Positions 32,696 through 42,010 of a DNA stretch of 54,202 nt are shown one piece after another. Source of the DNA: an uncultured Collinsella sp. (lineage in GTDB: Bacteria; Actinomycetota; Coriobacteriia; Coriobacteriales; Coriobacteriaceae); contig CAUFMB010000011.1 in NCBI GenBank assembly GCA_959026535.1, positions 1 through 54,202 on the forward strand, written 5' to 3'. Positions within the stretch are counted from its first letter, which is position 1; each line of letters begins with the position of its first letter. Under the pieces are notes generated by a model. It was given only the letters and a program-made list of their open reading frames with translations, ran no database searches and had not been told where the DNA came from. Both the position numbers and the translations under genes were made by a program.

Positions 32696-34039
32696 CTAGT
32701 TGGCCATAACGCCTTCGGTCCAGGCCTCGACGTCCTCAATGCGCAGGACGTTGGCGACCTCGGCCACGCAGTCGACGCCTGCAAGCTCGGCGGCGGCAGC
32801 TTGGACGTCCTTCTCGAGCGCGCGGTGCGTTAGGAAGATGACCGAGCAGGCGTCGGTGACGCCCGACTTGCCATCCTCGACCTGATTGATGAGCGAGATC
32901 GAGATGTTGTGCTTGGCAAAGATATCGACCGTCTCGGACAGGGCGCCCACGCGGTCGGCGACCTTCAGGCGCACATAGTACTTGGTCTGGAGCTCGTCCA
33001 TGGGCTTAAAGGCGAGGTTGTGGCCGTAGGGCTCGATCTCGGGCAGCGGTGCAACGCCGCGGCTGATCTGCTCGGACAGCGACAGGATATCGCCCACGAC
33101 GGCGCTCGCGGTGGGGAAGGAGCCTGCGCCGGCACCGTAGAACATGGTCTCGCCCACAGCGTCGCCCACCACGTAAACGGCGTTCATGGCGCCGTTGACC
33201 TTAGCGAGCATGTGGTCGGCAGGGATCAGCGTGGGGTGCACGCGGACGTCGACGCCGGCATCGGTGTTGCGGGCGATGCCCAGCAGCTTAATGGTGTAGC
33301 CAAGCTCGCGGGCCTGGGCGATGTCCTCGGCGCCGATGGTGCGGATGCCTTGCTGGTAGACGTCGTCGGTGGTCACGCGGGTGCCAAAGCCGATGGAGGC
33401 GAGGATGGCCGTCTTGCTGGCGGCATCGAAGCCGTCGACGTCGGCGGACGGATCGGCCTCGGCATAGCCCTTGGCCTGGGCATCGGCGAGCACATCGGCG
33501 TAATCGGCGCCTTCGGCGTCCATACGCGACAGGATATAGTTGGTGGTGCCGTTGAGGATGCCGGCGATGGTCAGGATCTTGTTACCCACCAGGTCGTGCT
33601 CGAGCGTGCTGACGATGGGGATGCCGCCACCGCAGCTGGCCTCGCACTTAATCTGCACGCCGCACTCACGCGCCTTCTCGGCGAGCGTTTCGACATGACG
33701 GCCCAGCAGGGCCTTGTTGGCAGAGACGACGTGCTTGCCGTTCTCGAAGGCGGTGGTGAAGATCTCGGTCGCGGGGTGCTCGCCTCCGATGAGCTCGACG
33801 ACGATATCGACGGCTGGGTCGGTGACGACATCATGCCAGTCACTCGTAAAGGCCTCGCGCTCAATACCGGCTGCTTCAGCCTGCTCCCAGGCAAGCGCAC
33901 AGGCGCGGGTCAGCTTAAGGTCGATGCCGTAGGCGGCCAGGTACTCATCGTGGTGGCTCTTAATCAGGCGGGCCACGCCGCCGCCGACGGTTCCCAGACC
34001 GATGAGGCCGACGTTCACGGTGCGCAGGGGTTCGCTCAT
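32696..34039 (-). CDS. hom: Homoserine dehydrogenase
   Basis: A 447-residue enzyme that reduces aspartate semialdehyde to homoserine with NAD(P)H. The Rossmann motif GLIGLGTVGGG (about 11-21) opens the protein; NGTTNYIL and the following GYAEADPSADVDGFDAASK stretch hold the substrate site; a C-terminal ACT domain (about 360-440, opening with YYVRLKVADRVGALSE) suggests feedback control by threonine. Length is normal for the ACT-containing form. thrB/thrC are not next to it. Terminated by the hairpin at 32634-32663. Confidence 0.95.
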   Translation of the reverse strand: MSEPLRTVNVGLIGLGTVGGGVARLIKSHHDEYLAAYGIDLKLTRACALAWEQAEAAGIEREAFTSDWHDVVTDPAVDIVVELIGGEHPATEIFTTAFENGKHVVSANKALLGRHVETLAEKARECGVQIKCEASCGGGIPIVSTLEHDLVGNKILTIAGILNGTTNYILSRMDAEGADYADVLADAQAKGYAEADPSADVDGFDAASKTAILASIGFGTRVTTDDVYQQGIRTIGAEDIAQARELGYTIKLLGIARNTDAGVDVRVHPTLIPADHMLAKVNGAMNAVYVVGDAVGETMFYGAGAGSFPTASAVVGDILSLSEQISRGVAPLPEIEPYGHNLAFKPMDELQTKYYVRLKVADRVGALSETVDIFAKHNISISLINQVEDGKSGVTDACSVIFLTHRALEKDVQAAAAELAGVDCVAEVANVLRIEDVEAWTEGVMAN

Positions 34040-34290
34040 AGATAGCTCCTTCGTGCATCTTATGGATGGATTAACCGCTTAAAGGTTGAGTGCATTCTAG
34101 CGTGAACCGAGGGCGCGTGCTCGCCAGGCAACAGGAGTCGCACAAAACGGCACCCCCGAAACGCTGCGGAAACATTGGAAACATGCTCGCTACAAACGGA
34201 ACTCCGTAACAAACTGTCAACGTTTGCGCCATAAGGTTTGCCCTGTACCGCAAGACGGCCGCATCGCGGCCAGCGAAAAAGGGGGACACC

Positions 34291-35457
34291 ATGTTCAACA
34301 TCAACAGCACGCTCAGCCGTAGGAACTTTCTCGCCGGCGCTGCGGCGCTCGGCAGCACCGCAGCACTCGCTGGTTGCTCGTCGGGCGGCTCGGACGGCGG
34401 CTCCGCCGATGACGGCAAGACCTTCAAGATCGGTGTCATCGGCCCTCTGACCGGCGCCGCGGCAACCTATGGCGTTTCGGCCGAGAAGGGTGCCAAGCTT
34501 GCCGCCAAGGATTTCTCGACCAAGGACCTCAAACTCTCGCTTAAGTCCGAGGATGACGTCGCCGACGGCGAGAAGGCTATCAACGCCTTCAATACCCTGT
34601 GCGACTGGGGCATGCAGGCGCTCGTCGGCCCCGTCACGACTGGTGCCGCCGTCGCTGTCTCGGGCGAGATCGCCGACGATATGCTCATGGTCACGCCCTC
34701 TGCTTCGTCCCTCGACGTCACCAAGGACAAGACCACGGTTTTCCAGGTTTGCTTTACCGACCCCACCATGGGCGCGAGTGCTGCCAAGTTTTTGGCCGAG
34801 AAGTATGCAGACGCCAAGATCGCCCTGTTTTACAACTCCGGCGATACGTACAGCTCGGGTGTTGCCGATGCGTTTGCCGAGCAGGCCAAGGAGTCCAAAC
34901 TTGATATCGTCGATACCGAGACCTTTAAGGACGACTCCTCCACGAGCTTTACCAACCAGCTCACCAAGGCCAAGGAGGCCGGCGCCACGCTTATCTTTGC
35001 CCCGATCTATTACACGCCGGCGTCCGTTTTGCTCAAGAACGCCAAGGACATGGGCTACGACATGACCCTCATGGGCACCGACGGCATGGACGGCCTGCTC
35101 TCCGTTGAGGGCTTCGACACCTCTCTTGCCGAGGGCGTGCTGCTCATGACCCCGTTCTCTGCCGACGATGAGAAGAACGCCGACTTCGTCAAGGCATATA
35201 AGGACGCCTACGACGAGACGCCCAACCAGTTTGCCGCCGATGCCTATGACTGCGTCCATGCGATTGTCGAGGCTATCGATAAGGCAGACATCGACATCAC
35301 GGCCGGCGGCGCCGACATTGCCGGCGATCTTGCCAAGGCCATGCGCAAGATCAAGATCGAGGGCCTGACGGGCGAGCTCACGTGGAACGACGAGGGCCAA
35401 GTCGAGAAGCCCGCTACAGCCTATGTGATCCAGGACGGCAAGTACATCGCCGCCTAA
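34291..35457 (+). CDS. Branched-chain amino acid ABC transporter, substrate-binding lipoprotein (copy 1)
   Basis: A 388-residue periplasmic-binding-type lipoprotein (LivJ/LivK family). The N-terminus has a twin-arginine motif SRRNFL (8-14 region) and a lipobox LAGC (about 27-30), so it is probably Tat-exported and lipid-anchored. The mature part begins with KIGVIGPLTGAAATYG, the usual LivJ opening. It is followed by a close paralogue and then livHMGF, so it serves the same importer. The 5' region has a perfect GGCCGC/GCGGCC hairpin (about 34258-34272) just before the ribosome site. Confidence 0.92.
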   Translation: MFNINSTLSRRNFLAGAAALGSTAALAGCSSGGSDGGSADDGKTFKIGVIGPLTGAAATYGVSAEKGAKLAAKDFSTKDLKLSLKSEDDVADGEKAINAFNTLCDWGMQALVGPVTTGAAVAVSGEIADDMLMVTPSASSLDVTKDKTTVFQVCFTDPTMGASAAKFLAEKYADAKIALFYNSGDTYSSGVADAFAEQAKESKLDIVDTETFKDDSSTSFTNQLTKAKEAGATLIFAPIYYTPASVLLKNAKDMGYDMTLMGTDGMDGLLSVEGFDTSLAEGVLLMTPFSADDEKNADFVKAYKDAYDETPNQFAADAYDCVHAIVEAIDKADIDITAGGADIAGDLAKAMRKIKIEGLTGELTWNDEGQVEKPATAYVIQDGKYIAA

Positions 35458-35728
35458 GTGCGCATAAAGCGCTACCGGTGAGGCTGTTTTAATCAGGGCA
35501 GGGACGCTTGTAACAGAATGGAAACATTACTTTCACACAATAAAGTGGCTAAACTGCATAAACCAATAGAAATACGCATAATTATGGATAAACGGACAAA
35601 ACAAAAGAAAAGTTGAAATAATCGCCACTTTTCTCAACTAAAGCGTCTACTATTTTGCGAACGCCGAACACGGCGAAGGATGGCCTGTTGGGTAACCGAA
35701 ACCCGACGAGATTTGAGAGGAGAGCCGC
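35458..35728. promoter_or_regulatory. AT-rich leader of the second binding-protein gene
   Basis: About 270 AT-rich nt, unlike the GC-rich surroundings. It holds an inverted repeat GAAAAGT-N13-ACTTTTC (35607-35633), then a hairpin CGCCG-AACA-CGGCG (35662-35675) and a second, GTTGGGT/ACCCGAC with a 7-nt loop (35687-35707), ending in the GAGAGGAGAG ribosome site. It probably contains its own promoter and an operator or RNA control element; no known riboswitch was recognised. Confidence 0.5.
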
Positions 35729-36916
35729 ATGTCGAGCCTCACCGGTAAGTCATTGAACCCTGTTATGAATCGCAGGAGCGTTATCGCGAGCGCAGCAGGT
35801 CTGGGGGCGATGTCTATTCTAGCTGGCTGCTCCTCCAACGGCGGCGACAGCGGTTCCGCTTCGGGCGACGCTTCGTTTAAGATCGGCACCATCGGCCCGC
35901 TGACCGGCGCCAACGCGTCCTACGGCAAGTCCGTTACCCAGGGTGTCGAGCTTGGCTGCAAGGATTTCTCGACCAAGGAGCTGCCGCTTGCCAGCAAGGC
36001 CGAGGATGACCAGGCCGACGGCGAGAAGGCCGTCAACGCCTTTAACACCCTGCTCGACTGGGGCATGCAGGCCCTCGTCGGCCCGACCACCACGGGTGCG
36101 TCGGTTGCCGTTGCCGCCGAGTGCGGTAACGACCCCGAGACGTTCATGATCACTCCGTCCGCGTCCTCCGAGGACGTCACCAAGGGCAAGGATTGCGTCT
36201 TCCAGGTTTGCTTTACCGATCCCAACCAGGGCGTCAACGCTGCCAAGTTCCTGGCGCAGAAGTATGCGGACGAGAAGTTCGTGCTGTTCTATAACTCCGG
36301 CGACGCCTATTCTTCGGGCATCGCAGATTCCTTTAAGGTTCAGGCCGCTAAATCCAAGCTCGAGATTGTTGACGAGGAGACCTTTAAGGACGACTCCGCC
36401 ACGAGCTTTACCAACCAGCTCACCAAGGCCAAGCAGGCCGGCGCTACCATGATCTTTGCGCCGATCTACTACACGCCGGCGTCCGTCCTGCTCAAGAACG
36501 CCAAGGACATGGGCTACGACGTCAAGATGATGGGCTGCGACGGCATGGACGGCATCCTGGGCGTTGAGGGCTTCGACACCTCTCTTGCCGAGGGTCTGCT
36601 GCTCATGACCCCGTTCTCCGCCGACGACGAGAAGAACGCCGACTTCGTCAACGCTTACAAGGATAAGTATGGCGAGACTCCGGACCAGTTTGCCGCCGAC
36701 GCTTACGACGGCGTGCACGCGGTGGCCGAGGCCCTCGAGGAGGCCGGTCTTGGTGTCGACGCCGACCCGACCGAGGTCGCCGAGAAGCTGCCTAAGGCTA
36801 TGCTCAAGATTACCGTTGACGGTCTGACCGGCAAGCTCACCTGGAACGATAAGGGCCAGGTCCAGAAGGAGCCCACGGCGTACGTCATCACCGACGGCAA
36901 GTACGTACAGGCCTAA
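35729..36916 (+). CDS. Branched-chain amino acid ABC transporter, substrate-binding lipoprotein (copy 2)
   Basis: A 395-residue paralogue of the protein encoded just upstream; long stretches are the same, e.g. the LLMTPFSADDEKNADFV and YYTPASVLLKNAKDMGYD segments. It has NRRS near the start and a lipobox LAGC (about 31-34). The ligand-contact region differs in places (e.g. MGCDGMDG versus MGTDGMDG), so specificity may differ. Start ATG follows GAGAGGAGAG. Tandem duplication with separate control lets one importer use two binding proteins. Confidence 0.92.
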   Translation: MSSLTGKSLNPVMNRRSVIASAAGLGAMSILAGCSSNGGDSGSASGDASFKIGTIGPLTGANASYGKSVTQGVELGCKDFSTKELPLASKAEDDQADGEKAVNAFNTLLDWGMQALVGPTTTGASVAVAAECGNDPETFMITPSASSEDVTKGKDCVFQVCFTDPNQGVNAAKFLAQKYADEKFVLFYNSGDAYSSGIADSFKVQAAKSKLEIVDEETFKDDSATSFTNQLTKAKQAGATMIFAPIYYTPASVLLKNAKDMGYDVKMMGCDGMDGILGVEGFDTSLAEGLLLMTPFSADDEKNADFVNAYKDKYGETPDQFAADAYDGVHAVAEALEEAGLGVDADPTEVAEKLPKAMLKITVDGLTGKLTWNDKGQVQKEPTAYVITDGKYVQA

Positions 36917-37055
36917 TAAGCCGCCTTACATAGAGCGGTTTTGATCCCAAGCAGGGGAGGTTTTGGCCTTCCCTGCTTGCTTGGTATCTAGGGACGATGT
37001 AACGTCCCTGTTTCATACATTAACTGGAAACCTATTCGAAAGGGGGATGTGGAAC

Positions 37056-37937
37056 ATGACGGTCTTTATCCAATACCTGGTCAACGGCCTGTCCATGGGC
37101 AGCGTCTACGCCATCATCGCGTTGGGCTACACCATGGTCTATGGCATCGCCAAGATGCTGAACTTCGCTCACGGCGACGTTATCATGGTCGGTGCCTATG
37201 TCTCGTTCTGCGCCACGTCGTATCTCGGCCTCCCGGGCTGGGCATCTGTAATTCTCTCTTGTGTGGTCTGTACCGTTCTCGGTGTTCTCATCGAGGGTCT
37301 GGCATACAAGCCGCTGCGTCAGGCGGGCCCGCTGGCCGTTCTGATCACGGCCATCGGCGTGTCTTACTTCCTGCAGAACGCCGCGCAGCTTCTGTGGGGC
37401 GCCACGCCCAAGAACTTCACTTCGCTCGTCACCTTCCAGGTGCCGGAGTTCTTGGCCAAGTTCAATGTAAGCGCCGTCTCGCTCGTCACCATCGTCGCCT
37501 GCCTGGTTATCATGGCCGGCCTGATGTTCTTTACAGGTAAGACCAAGATGGGCAAGGCCATGCGCGCCGTGTCCGAGGACAAAGCCGCCGCTCAGCTCAT
37601 GGGCATCAACGTCAACCGTACCATCTCGATGACGTTTGCCATCGGCTCCGCCCTTGCCGCCATCGCCGGTGTGCTCCTGTGCTCCTACTCGCCGGTCCTG
37701 CAACCCACCACGGGCGCCATGCCTGGCATCAAGGCCTTCGACGCCGCCGTCTTCGGCGGTATCGGCTCCATCCCCGGTGCCTTTGTCGGTGGCATTCTCA
37801 TCGGCATCATCGAGGCGATGGCCCAGGCTTACATTTCCACGAGCCTTGCCAACTCCATCGTCTTTGGTGTTCTGATCATCGTCCTGCTCGTCAAGCCTGC
37901 CGGCCTCTTGGGCAAGTACGTCCCCGAGAAGGTGTAG
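37056..37937 (+). CDS. livH: Branched-chain amino acid ABC transporter permease LivH
   Basis: A 293-residue permease with about eight membrane segments; the opening QYLVNGLSMGSVYAIIALGY and the later ISMTFAIGSALAAIAGVL and GGIGSIPGAFVGG are LivH signatures. It forms the membrane channel with LivM. The start is the ATG 11 nt past AAAGGGGG. It is the first of four tightly packed genes livHMGF. Confidence 0.93.
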   Translation: MTVFIQYLVNGLSMGSVYAIIALGYTMVYGIAKMLNFAHGDVIMVGAYVSFCATSYLGLPGWASVILSCVVCTVLGVLIEGLAYKPLRQAGPLAVLITAIGVSYFLQNAAQLLWGATPKNFTSLVTFQVPEFLAKFNVSAVSLVTIVACLVIMAGLMFFTGKTKMGKAMRAVSEDKAAAQLMGINVNRTISMTFAIGSALAAIAGVLLCSYSPVLQPTTGAMPGIKAFDAAVFGGIGSIPGAFVGGILIGIIEAMAQAYISTSLANSIVFGVLIIVLLVKPAGLLGKYVPEKV

Positions 37938-39026
37938 GTGAGCGTTATGAAGTTTCTTAAAGACAAGCAGACGCGTCACGACTTTGTTACGTACGCCATG
38001 TGCCTTGTGGCGTTCGCCATCGTGTTCTTTATGCAGTCCAACCATATGATTCCGCGCATGATCGCCGGTCAGCTGGTTCCCATCACGGCCTATATCGTCA
38101 TGGCCATCTCCCTTAACCTCGTCGTCGGCATCGCGGGCGACTTGTCGCTGGGCCATGCGGGCTTTATGAGCGTCGGTGCCTATACGGGCATCGTCACCGC
38201 CGTCGCGCTGGAGAGCGCCGTTCCGTCCGATCCGGTGCGCCTTATCATCAGCATTGTGGTCGGCGCTATCGCCGCTGCCATCTTGGGCTTCTTGATCGGT
38301 ATCCCGGTCCTGCGCCTGAGCGGCGATTACCTGGCTATCGTGACGCTGGCCTTTGGCGAGATCATCAAAGAGATCGTCACCTGCCTCATTGTGGGTGTCG
38401 ACTCCCGCGGCCTGCACGTGATCTTTAACATCACGGGCAACTCTACGATCGACGACCTGCATCTGCTCGAGGACGGTACCGCCATCATCAAGGGCGCCCA
38501 GGGCGCCTCGGGCGTGTCGACGTACTCGACCTTCCTCGCCGGTGCCATCCTGGTCATGGTCGCACTCGTGATCGTGCTCAACCTGGTTCGCAGCCGTACC
38601 GGCCGTGCCATTATGGCCGTGCGCGATAACAAGATTGCAGCCGAGTCGGTAGGCATCTCCGTCACCGAATACCGCATGATCGCCTTCGTGGTTTCCGCTG
38701 CCCTCGCCGGTGCTGCCGGAGCTCTCTTCGGCGGTAACTTCTCGCAGCTCTCCGCCACCAAGTTCGACTTCAATACCTCCATTCTCATTCTGGTGTTCGT
38801 GGTCCTGGGCGGCCTGGGCAATATGCGCGGCTCCGTTATCGCCGCGGCGCTGCTCACGGTGCTCCCCGAGCTGCTCCGTCAGTTCTCGGACTACCGCATG
38901 CTCATCTACGCCATCGTGCTGATCCTGGTCATGATCTTTACCAACAACCCGCAGCTTAAGGCGTTCTTCGCACGCATTAAGGACCGCTTTGCTCCCAAGA
39001 AGGAGGTGGCAGCCGATGCCCAGTAA
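37938..39026 (+). CDS. livM: Branched-chain amino acid ABC transporter permease LivM
   Basis: A 362-residue permease; SLGHAGFMSVGAYTG and RLSGDYLAIVTLAFGEI are LivM landmarks, with about nine membrane segments. The GTG used directly follows the livH stop; an ATG at 37947 has slightly better spacing from AGGTGAG and may be the true start. Its 3' end overlaps livG by 11 nt. Confidence 0.93.
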   Translation: MSVMKFLKDKQTRHDFVTYAMCLVAFAIVFFMQSNHMIPRMIAGQLVPITAYIVMAISLNLVVGIAGDLSLGHAGFMSVGAYTGIVTAVALESAVPSDPVRLIISIVVGAIAAAILGFLIGIPVLRLSGDYLAIVTLAFGEIIKEIVTCLIVGVDSRGLHVIFNITGNSTIDDLHLLEDGTAIIKGAQGASGVSTYSTFLAGAILVMVALVIVLNLVRSRTGRAIMAVRDNKIAAESVGISVTEYRMIAFVVSAALAGAAGALFGGNFSQLSATKFDFNTSILILVFVVLGGLGNMRGSVIAAALLTVLPELLRQFSDYRMLIYAIVLILVMIFTNNPQLKAFFARIKDRFAPKKEVAADAQ

Positions 39027-39876
39027 GTTTGAGTTCAACAAGGGCAAGATGGTTCCGTATCCGTCTGGCGCCATCGTTCCCGACCGCGACCTGGGCGAGC
39101 GCCCGGCGCTCGAGTGCATCCACCTGGGCATTGAGTTCGGTGGCCTTAAGGCAGTCGACGACTTTAGCCTGACTATCGGTAAGACCGAGATCGCCGGTCT
39201 CATCGGCCCCAATGGCGCCGGTAAGACCACGGTCTTCAACCTGCTCACCAAGGTGTACCAGCCCACGCACGGCACCATCCTGCTCGACGGCGAGGACACC
39301 TCGGGCAAGTCGGTCTATCAGGTCAACCGTATGGGCATCGCCCGTACCTTCCAGAACATTCGCCTGTTCAACACCATGACGGTGGAGGACAACGTCAAAG
39401 TCGGCCTGCACAACCAGGAGCGCTACTCCGGTTTTGAGGGTGTGCTGCGCCTGCCGACGTATTGGAAGCACGAGAAGGCCGCCCACGAGCGCGCCATGGA
39501 GCTGCTGTCCATCTTTGACATGGAGCACCTGGCAAATGAGCAGGCCGGCTCGCTGCCCTACGGCGCCCAGCGTCGTCTGGAGATTGTCCGCGCCCTTGCG
39601 ACCAACCCCAAGTTGCTGCTGCTCGACGAGCCTGCCGCCGGTATGAACCCGTCCGAGACCGCGGAGCTCATGGAGAACATCGTCAAGATCCGCGACACCT
39701 TCGGCATCGCCATCATGCTCATCGAGCACGATATGTCTCTCGTCATGAACATCTGCGAGGGCATCTGCGTGCTTAACTTTGGTAAGGTCATCGCCAAGGG
39801 CACGGCCGAGGAAATCCAGAACAACGATGCCGTTATCGAGGCGTATCTGGGCAAGCAGGATAAGGGGGAGAACTAA
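39016..39876 (+). CDS. livG: Branched-chain amino acid ABC transporter ATPase LivG
   Basis: A 286-residue ABC ATPase. Walker A is GPNGAGKTT (about 64-72), the LivG-type RTFQNIRLF follows, the signature reads LPYGAQRRLEI instead of LSGGQ, which is normal for LivG, and Walker B is LLLLDEPAAG. It has a 25-residue N-terminal extension before the ATPase core. The start ATG follows AGGAGG and overlaps livM. Confidence 0.94.
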   Translation: MPSKFEFNKGKMVPYPSGAIVPDRDLGERPALECIHLGIEFGGLKAVDDFSLTIGKTEIAGLIGPNGAGKTTVFNLLTKVYQPTHGTILLDGEDTSGKSVYQVNRMGIARTFQNIRLFNTMTVEDNVKVGLHNQERYSGFEGVLRLPTYWKHEKAAHERAMELLSIFDMEHLANEQAGSLPYGAQRRLEIVRALATNPKLLLLDEPAAGMNPSETAELMENIVKIRDTFGIAIMLIEHDMSLVMNICEGICVLNFGKVIAKGTAEEIQNNDAVIEAYLGKQDKGEN

Positions 39877-40590
39877 ATGGCAGAGCCGATGCTTTCCGTC
39901 TACAACATCAACGTCTGGTACGGCGCCATCCACGCCATCAAGGACATCTCCTTTAACGTCAACGAGGGCGAGATCGTGGCCCTGATCGGTGCTAACGGCG
40001 CCGGCAAGTCCACGACGCTTAAGACCGTCTCGGGCCTGCTGCGCTCCAAGACCGGTTCCATCAAGTTTATGGGCGAAGACATTACCCATACACCCGCCGA
40101 CAAGCTGGTGGGCAAGGGTCTGGCTCAGGTTCCCGAGGGACGTCGCGCCTTTTTGCAGATGACGGTCGAGGAGAACCTGGAGATGGGTGCCTATACGCAG
40201 CCCAAGTCCACGGTGGCTCCGGGCCTGGAGCGCGTCTACGAGCAGTTCCCGCGCCTAAAGGAACGTCGTCGCCAGGTCGCCGGCACCCTTTCAGGCGGCG
40301 AGCAGCAGATGCTCGTTATGGGGCGCGCCCTTATGAGTAACCCCAAACTGCTTATGCTCGACGAACCTTCCATGGGTCTGGCGCCGATTCTGATCGAACA
40401 GATCTTCCAGATTGTCGAGGACCTGCACAAGGCCGGCACCACGGTGCTTCTGGTTGAGCAAAACGCACAGATGGCGCTTTCCATCGCCACGCGCGGCTAC
40501 GTGCTCGAGACCGGCAAGATCACCATGACCGGCACCGGCCAAGAGCTGCTGCACGACGATAACGTTCGCAAGGCATATCTGGGCGGCTAG
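39877..40590 (+). CDS. livF: Branched-chain amino acid ABC transporter ATPase LivF
   Basis: A 237-residue ABC ATPase. Walker A is GANGAGKSTT (about 38-47), PEGRRAFLQMTVEENL is the LivF hallmark, the signature is LSGGEQQM and Walker B is LLMLDEPSMG. The ATG begins one base after the livG stop, with AAGGGGGAG upstream. It closes the livJJHMGF importer unit; a hairpin without T-run follows. Confidence 0.95.
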   Translation: MAEPMLSVYNINVWYGAIHAIKDISFNVNEGEIVALIGANGAGKSTTLKTVSGLLRSKTGSIKFMGEDITHTPADKLVGKGLAQVPEGRRAFLQMTVEENLEMGAYTQPKSTVAPGLERVYEQFPRLKERRRQVAGTLSGGEQQMLVMGRALMSNPKLLMLDEPSMGLAPILIEQIFQIVEDLHKAGTTVLLVEQNAQMALSIATRGYVLETGKITMTGTGQELLHDDNVRKAYLGG

Positions 40591-40596
40591 GGACTT

Positions 40597-40618
40597 CCGC
40601 CGTTCTGCCGAACGGCGG
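40597..40618 (+). terminator. Hairpin after livF
   Basis: Perfect 9-bp arms CCGCCGTTC/GAACGGCGG with a TGCC loop, 6 nt past the livF stop. No T-run follows on either strand, so it may be a Rho-dependent or transcript-protecting end rather than a simple terminator, or the edge of the IS110 scar. Confidence 0.5.
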
Positions 40619-40619
40619 A

Positions 40620-40848
40620 CCGGCCGACGCTGTGCGGGCGCCCTGATCGACGTGCCGAAGCTCCTCACCCTTGGGGCTATGCCGCGGTACGAGGCCAGGT
40701 GGTCATGGTCCGGGAACCTCGCGATGTCGAATGACACCGCGAGGTTCGCCGCCGTCCTCGGCGGCCTCGGCCCCCGAGTGGGCGATTCCCACGCGCTAAC
40801 GCCTGCAAACAAGGGGATCGCCAAGACGCCGCCGGGCACCTCCGTCAT
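40620..40848 (-). pseudogene. IS110-family transposase C-terminal fragment
   Basis: On the minus strand one frame reads PPRTAANLAVSFDIARFP then DHLASYRGIAPRVRSFGTSI, matching the IS110/IS116/IS902 transposase C-terminus (G-x-x-TAA-x-L then DI-x-RF, then LASY-x-G-x-AP-x-x-x-SGTS). The upstream part of the frame (AIPLFAGVSAWESP) is only loosely similar, the normal 'isrGNkrLR' ending is replaced by unrelated sequence, and the N-terminal catalytic half is absent. It is a decayed remnant. The match is from memory of the family motif. Confidence 0.65.
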
Positions 40849-41099
40849 AGACGTGGAAGTGCGGCCGCGCTGAAGCTCTGCGCGGTGTCTGCTCGCTTAT
40901 GTGCGCATCACGAAGGAAGACCAGATCGGTGAGCGGGATTGGCCCGAAGTCGAGAGATTCCCATCAGCCTCTCGTCGGTCGATGACCGGTTCACCACGCA
41001 GGAAGAGCGTGACGGAAGGTCTCGCAAAAAGGCTCCGAGCGCGGTGTGCTCATGCCCGTCGTGGTGCGCCCGAGGGGGGGACGGCTGCTACGAGCTCGA
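40849..41099. other. Non-coding stretch beside the IS110 scar
   Basis: About 250 nt with no gene I can support. Open frames here lack ribosome sites and family features. It probably represents decayed sequence left by the insertion or deletion that trimmed the neighbouring DUF4097-type gene. Confidence 0.4.
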
Positions 41100-41363
41100 T
41101 CATTTGCGAGGAGAAGGCGAACCAGTCGTTGCAGATCCAATATGGATCTCGCCGACCTCGGCAAGCTGCTCGATGAGTGGAAGCCCTGTCGGGTCGTCTA
41201 TTTCAACACCACCCAGAATGATGGTGTCATCGCGCAGGTCGATCTGCGTGTTGAACACAGCGAGGTTAAAGCCGGAGGCCACAAATCCGATAGCAGCCAG
41301 GACGAGCCCCGTGGCAACAAGCCCACCCGCTACGGCAAGGTAAATCCTTTTTACGCTGGACAT
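41100..41363 (-). pseudogene. Truncated membrane protein, probably the remains of a DUF4097-type gene
   Basis: An 87-residue reading frame: an N-terminal membrane segment (IYLAVAGGLVATGLVLAAIGFVA) and a short extracytoplasmic part (LRDDTIILGG). It ends in low-complexity SATTGSPSPRK. It is the third gene of a PadR-HAAS-(this) unit, the position normally held by a 250-300 residue DUF4097 protein. Short length plus the adjacent IS110 fragment suggest truncation. It could still be a functional small membrane protein. Ribosome site AGGAAGGAG precedes the ATG. Confidence 0.6.
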
Positions 41364-41377
41364 GTTTGCACTCCTTC

Positions 41378-42010
41378 CTATGCCGTGAGCGGCGCCGCTT
41401 CAGCGCCCATGCGGCTCTTATTGCCTCGATCTTTCCAGAAGGGCGAAACGGCTTTCTTCGCCCAAAGGGCAGAGAGGCGCGCGATCTGCTTGGACGCCGT
41501 CCAGGCGCCGGCTCCCGTGAGGAGCGCCACACCGATGGAAGCGAATCCCATTCCCATCGAGGCCAAAACGTACGGAACATGCCCGATAATGATGCCGTCC
41601 ACGGCGAACAGGAGCCCTACCAGGCCCGCGCCCCCGAATGCCGCGGCCACGATCCACACGCAGAGCGCAAGAACCCAAATACAGATGTAGACTGCAGCGG
41701 CAACGGCGACGAACGCGAGCAGCAGCGGAATCCATACCGGAGAGCCCACGATGGCAAGCGCCCATAGAAGTGCCGTGCTCTTGCGCTTGGTCCTCGCGAT
41801 CGCGCGCGGCACGGCGGGCAGTTCGTCGAGCGTTGCCTCGGCGACCTCACCGGGCGTGCCCATGGCGGCCACAGCCTCGGCCTCCGTCATGCCGTCCTCC
41901 ATACGGTCGGCGATGGCCTCCGTGTAGAACTCCTGCGTTTCCTTTACCTGATCTGCCGGCAGGCAGGCCAGAAGCTCGCCCAGCCGGTTCAAGAACTCAT
42001 CGCGCGTCAT
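41378..42010 (-). CDS. HAAS/DUF1700-type membrane protein
   Basis: A 210-residue protein. The first 55 residues form the helical HAAS domain (MTRDEFLNRLGELLACLP then EFYTEAIADRMEDG and AMGTP), followed by four membrane segments (about 85-180) and a basic tail. HAAS proteins are coupled to PadR regulators and help pass membrane signals to them. Its start overlaps the PadR gene by 14 nt. Function beyond this is unknown. Confidence 0.82.
   Translation of the reverse strand: MTRDEFLNRLGELLACLPADQVKETQEFYTEAIADRMEDGMTEAEAVAAMGTPGEVAEATLDELPAVPRAIARTKRKSTALLWALAIVGSPVWIPLLLAFVAVAAAVYICIWVLALCVWIVAAAFGGAGLVGLLFAVDGIIIGHVPYVLASMGMGFASIGVALLTGAGAWTASKQIARLSALWAKKAVSPFWKDRGNKSRMGAEAAPLTA

Noticed and set aside
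37032..39308. Long minus-strand open frame opposite livH-livM
   Set aside because: Same shadow effect over three obvious transporter genes.
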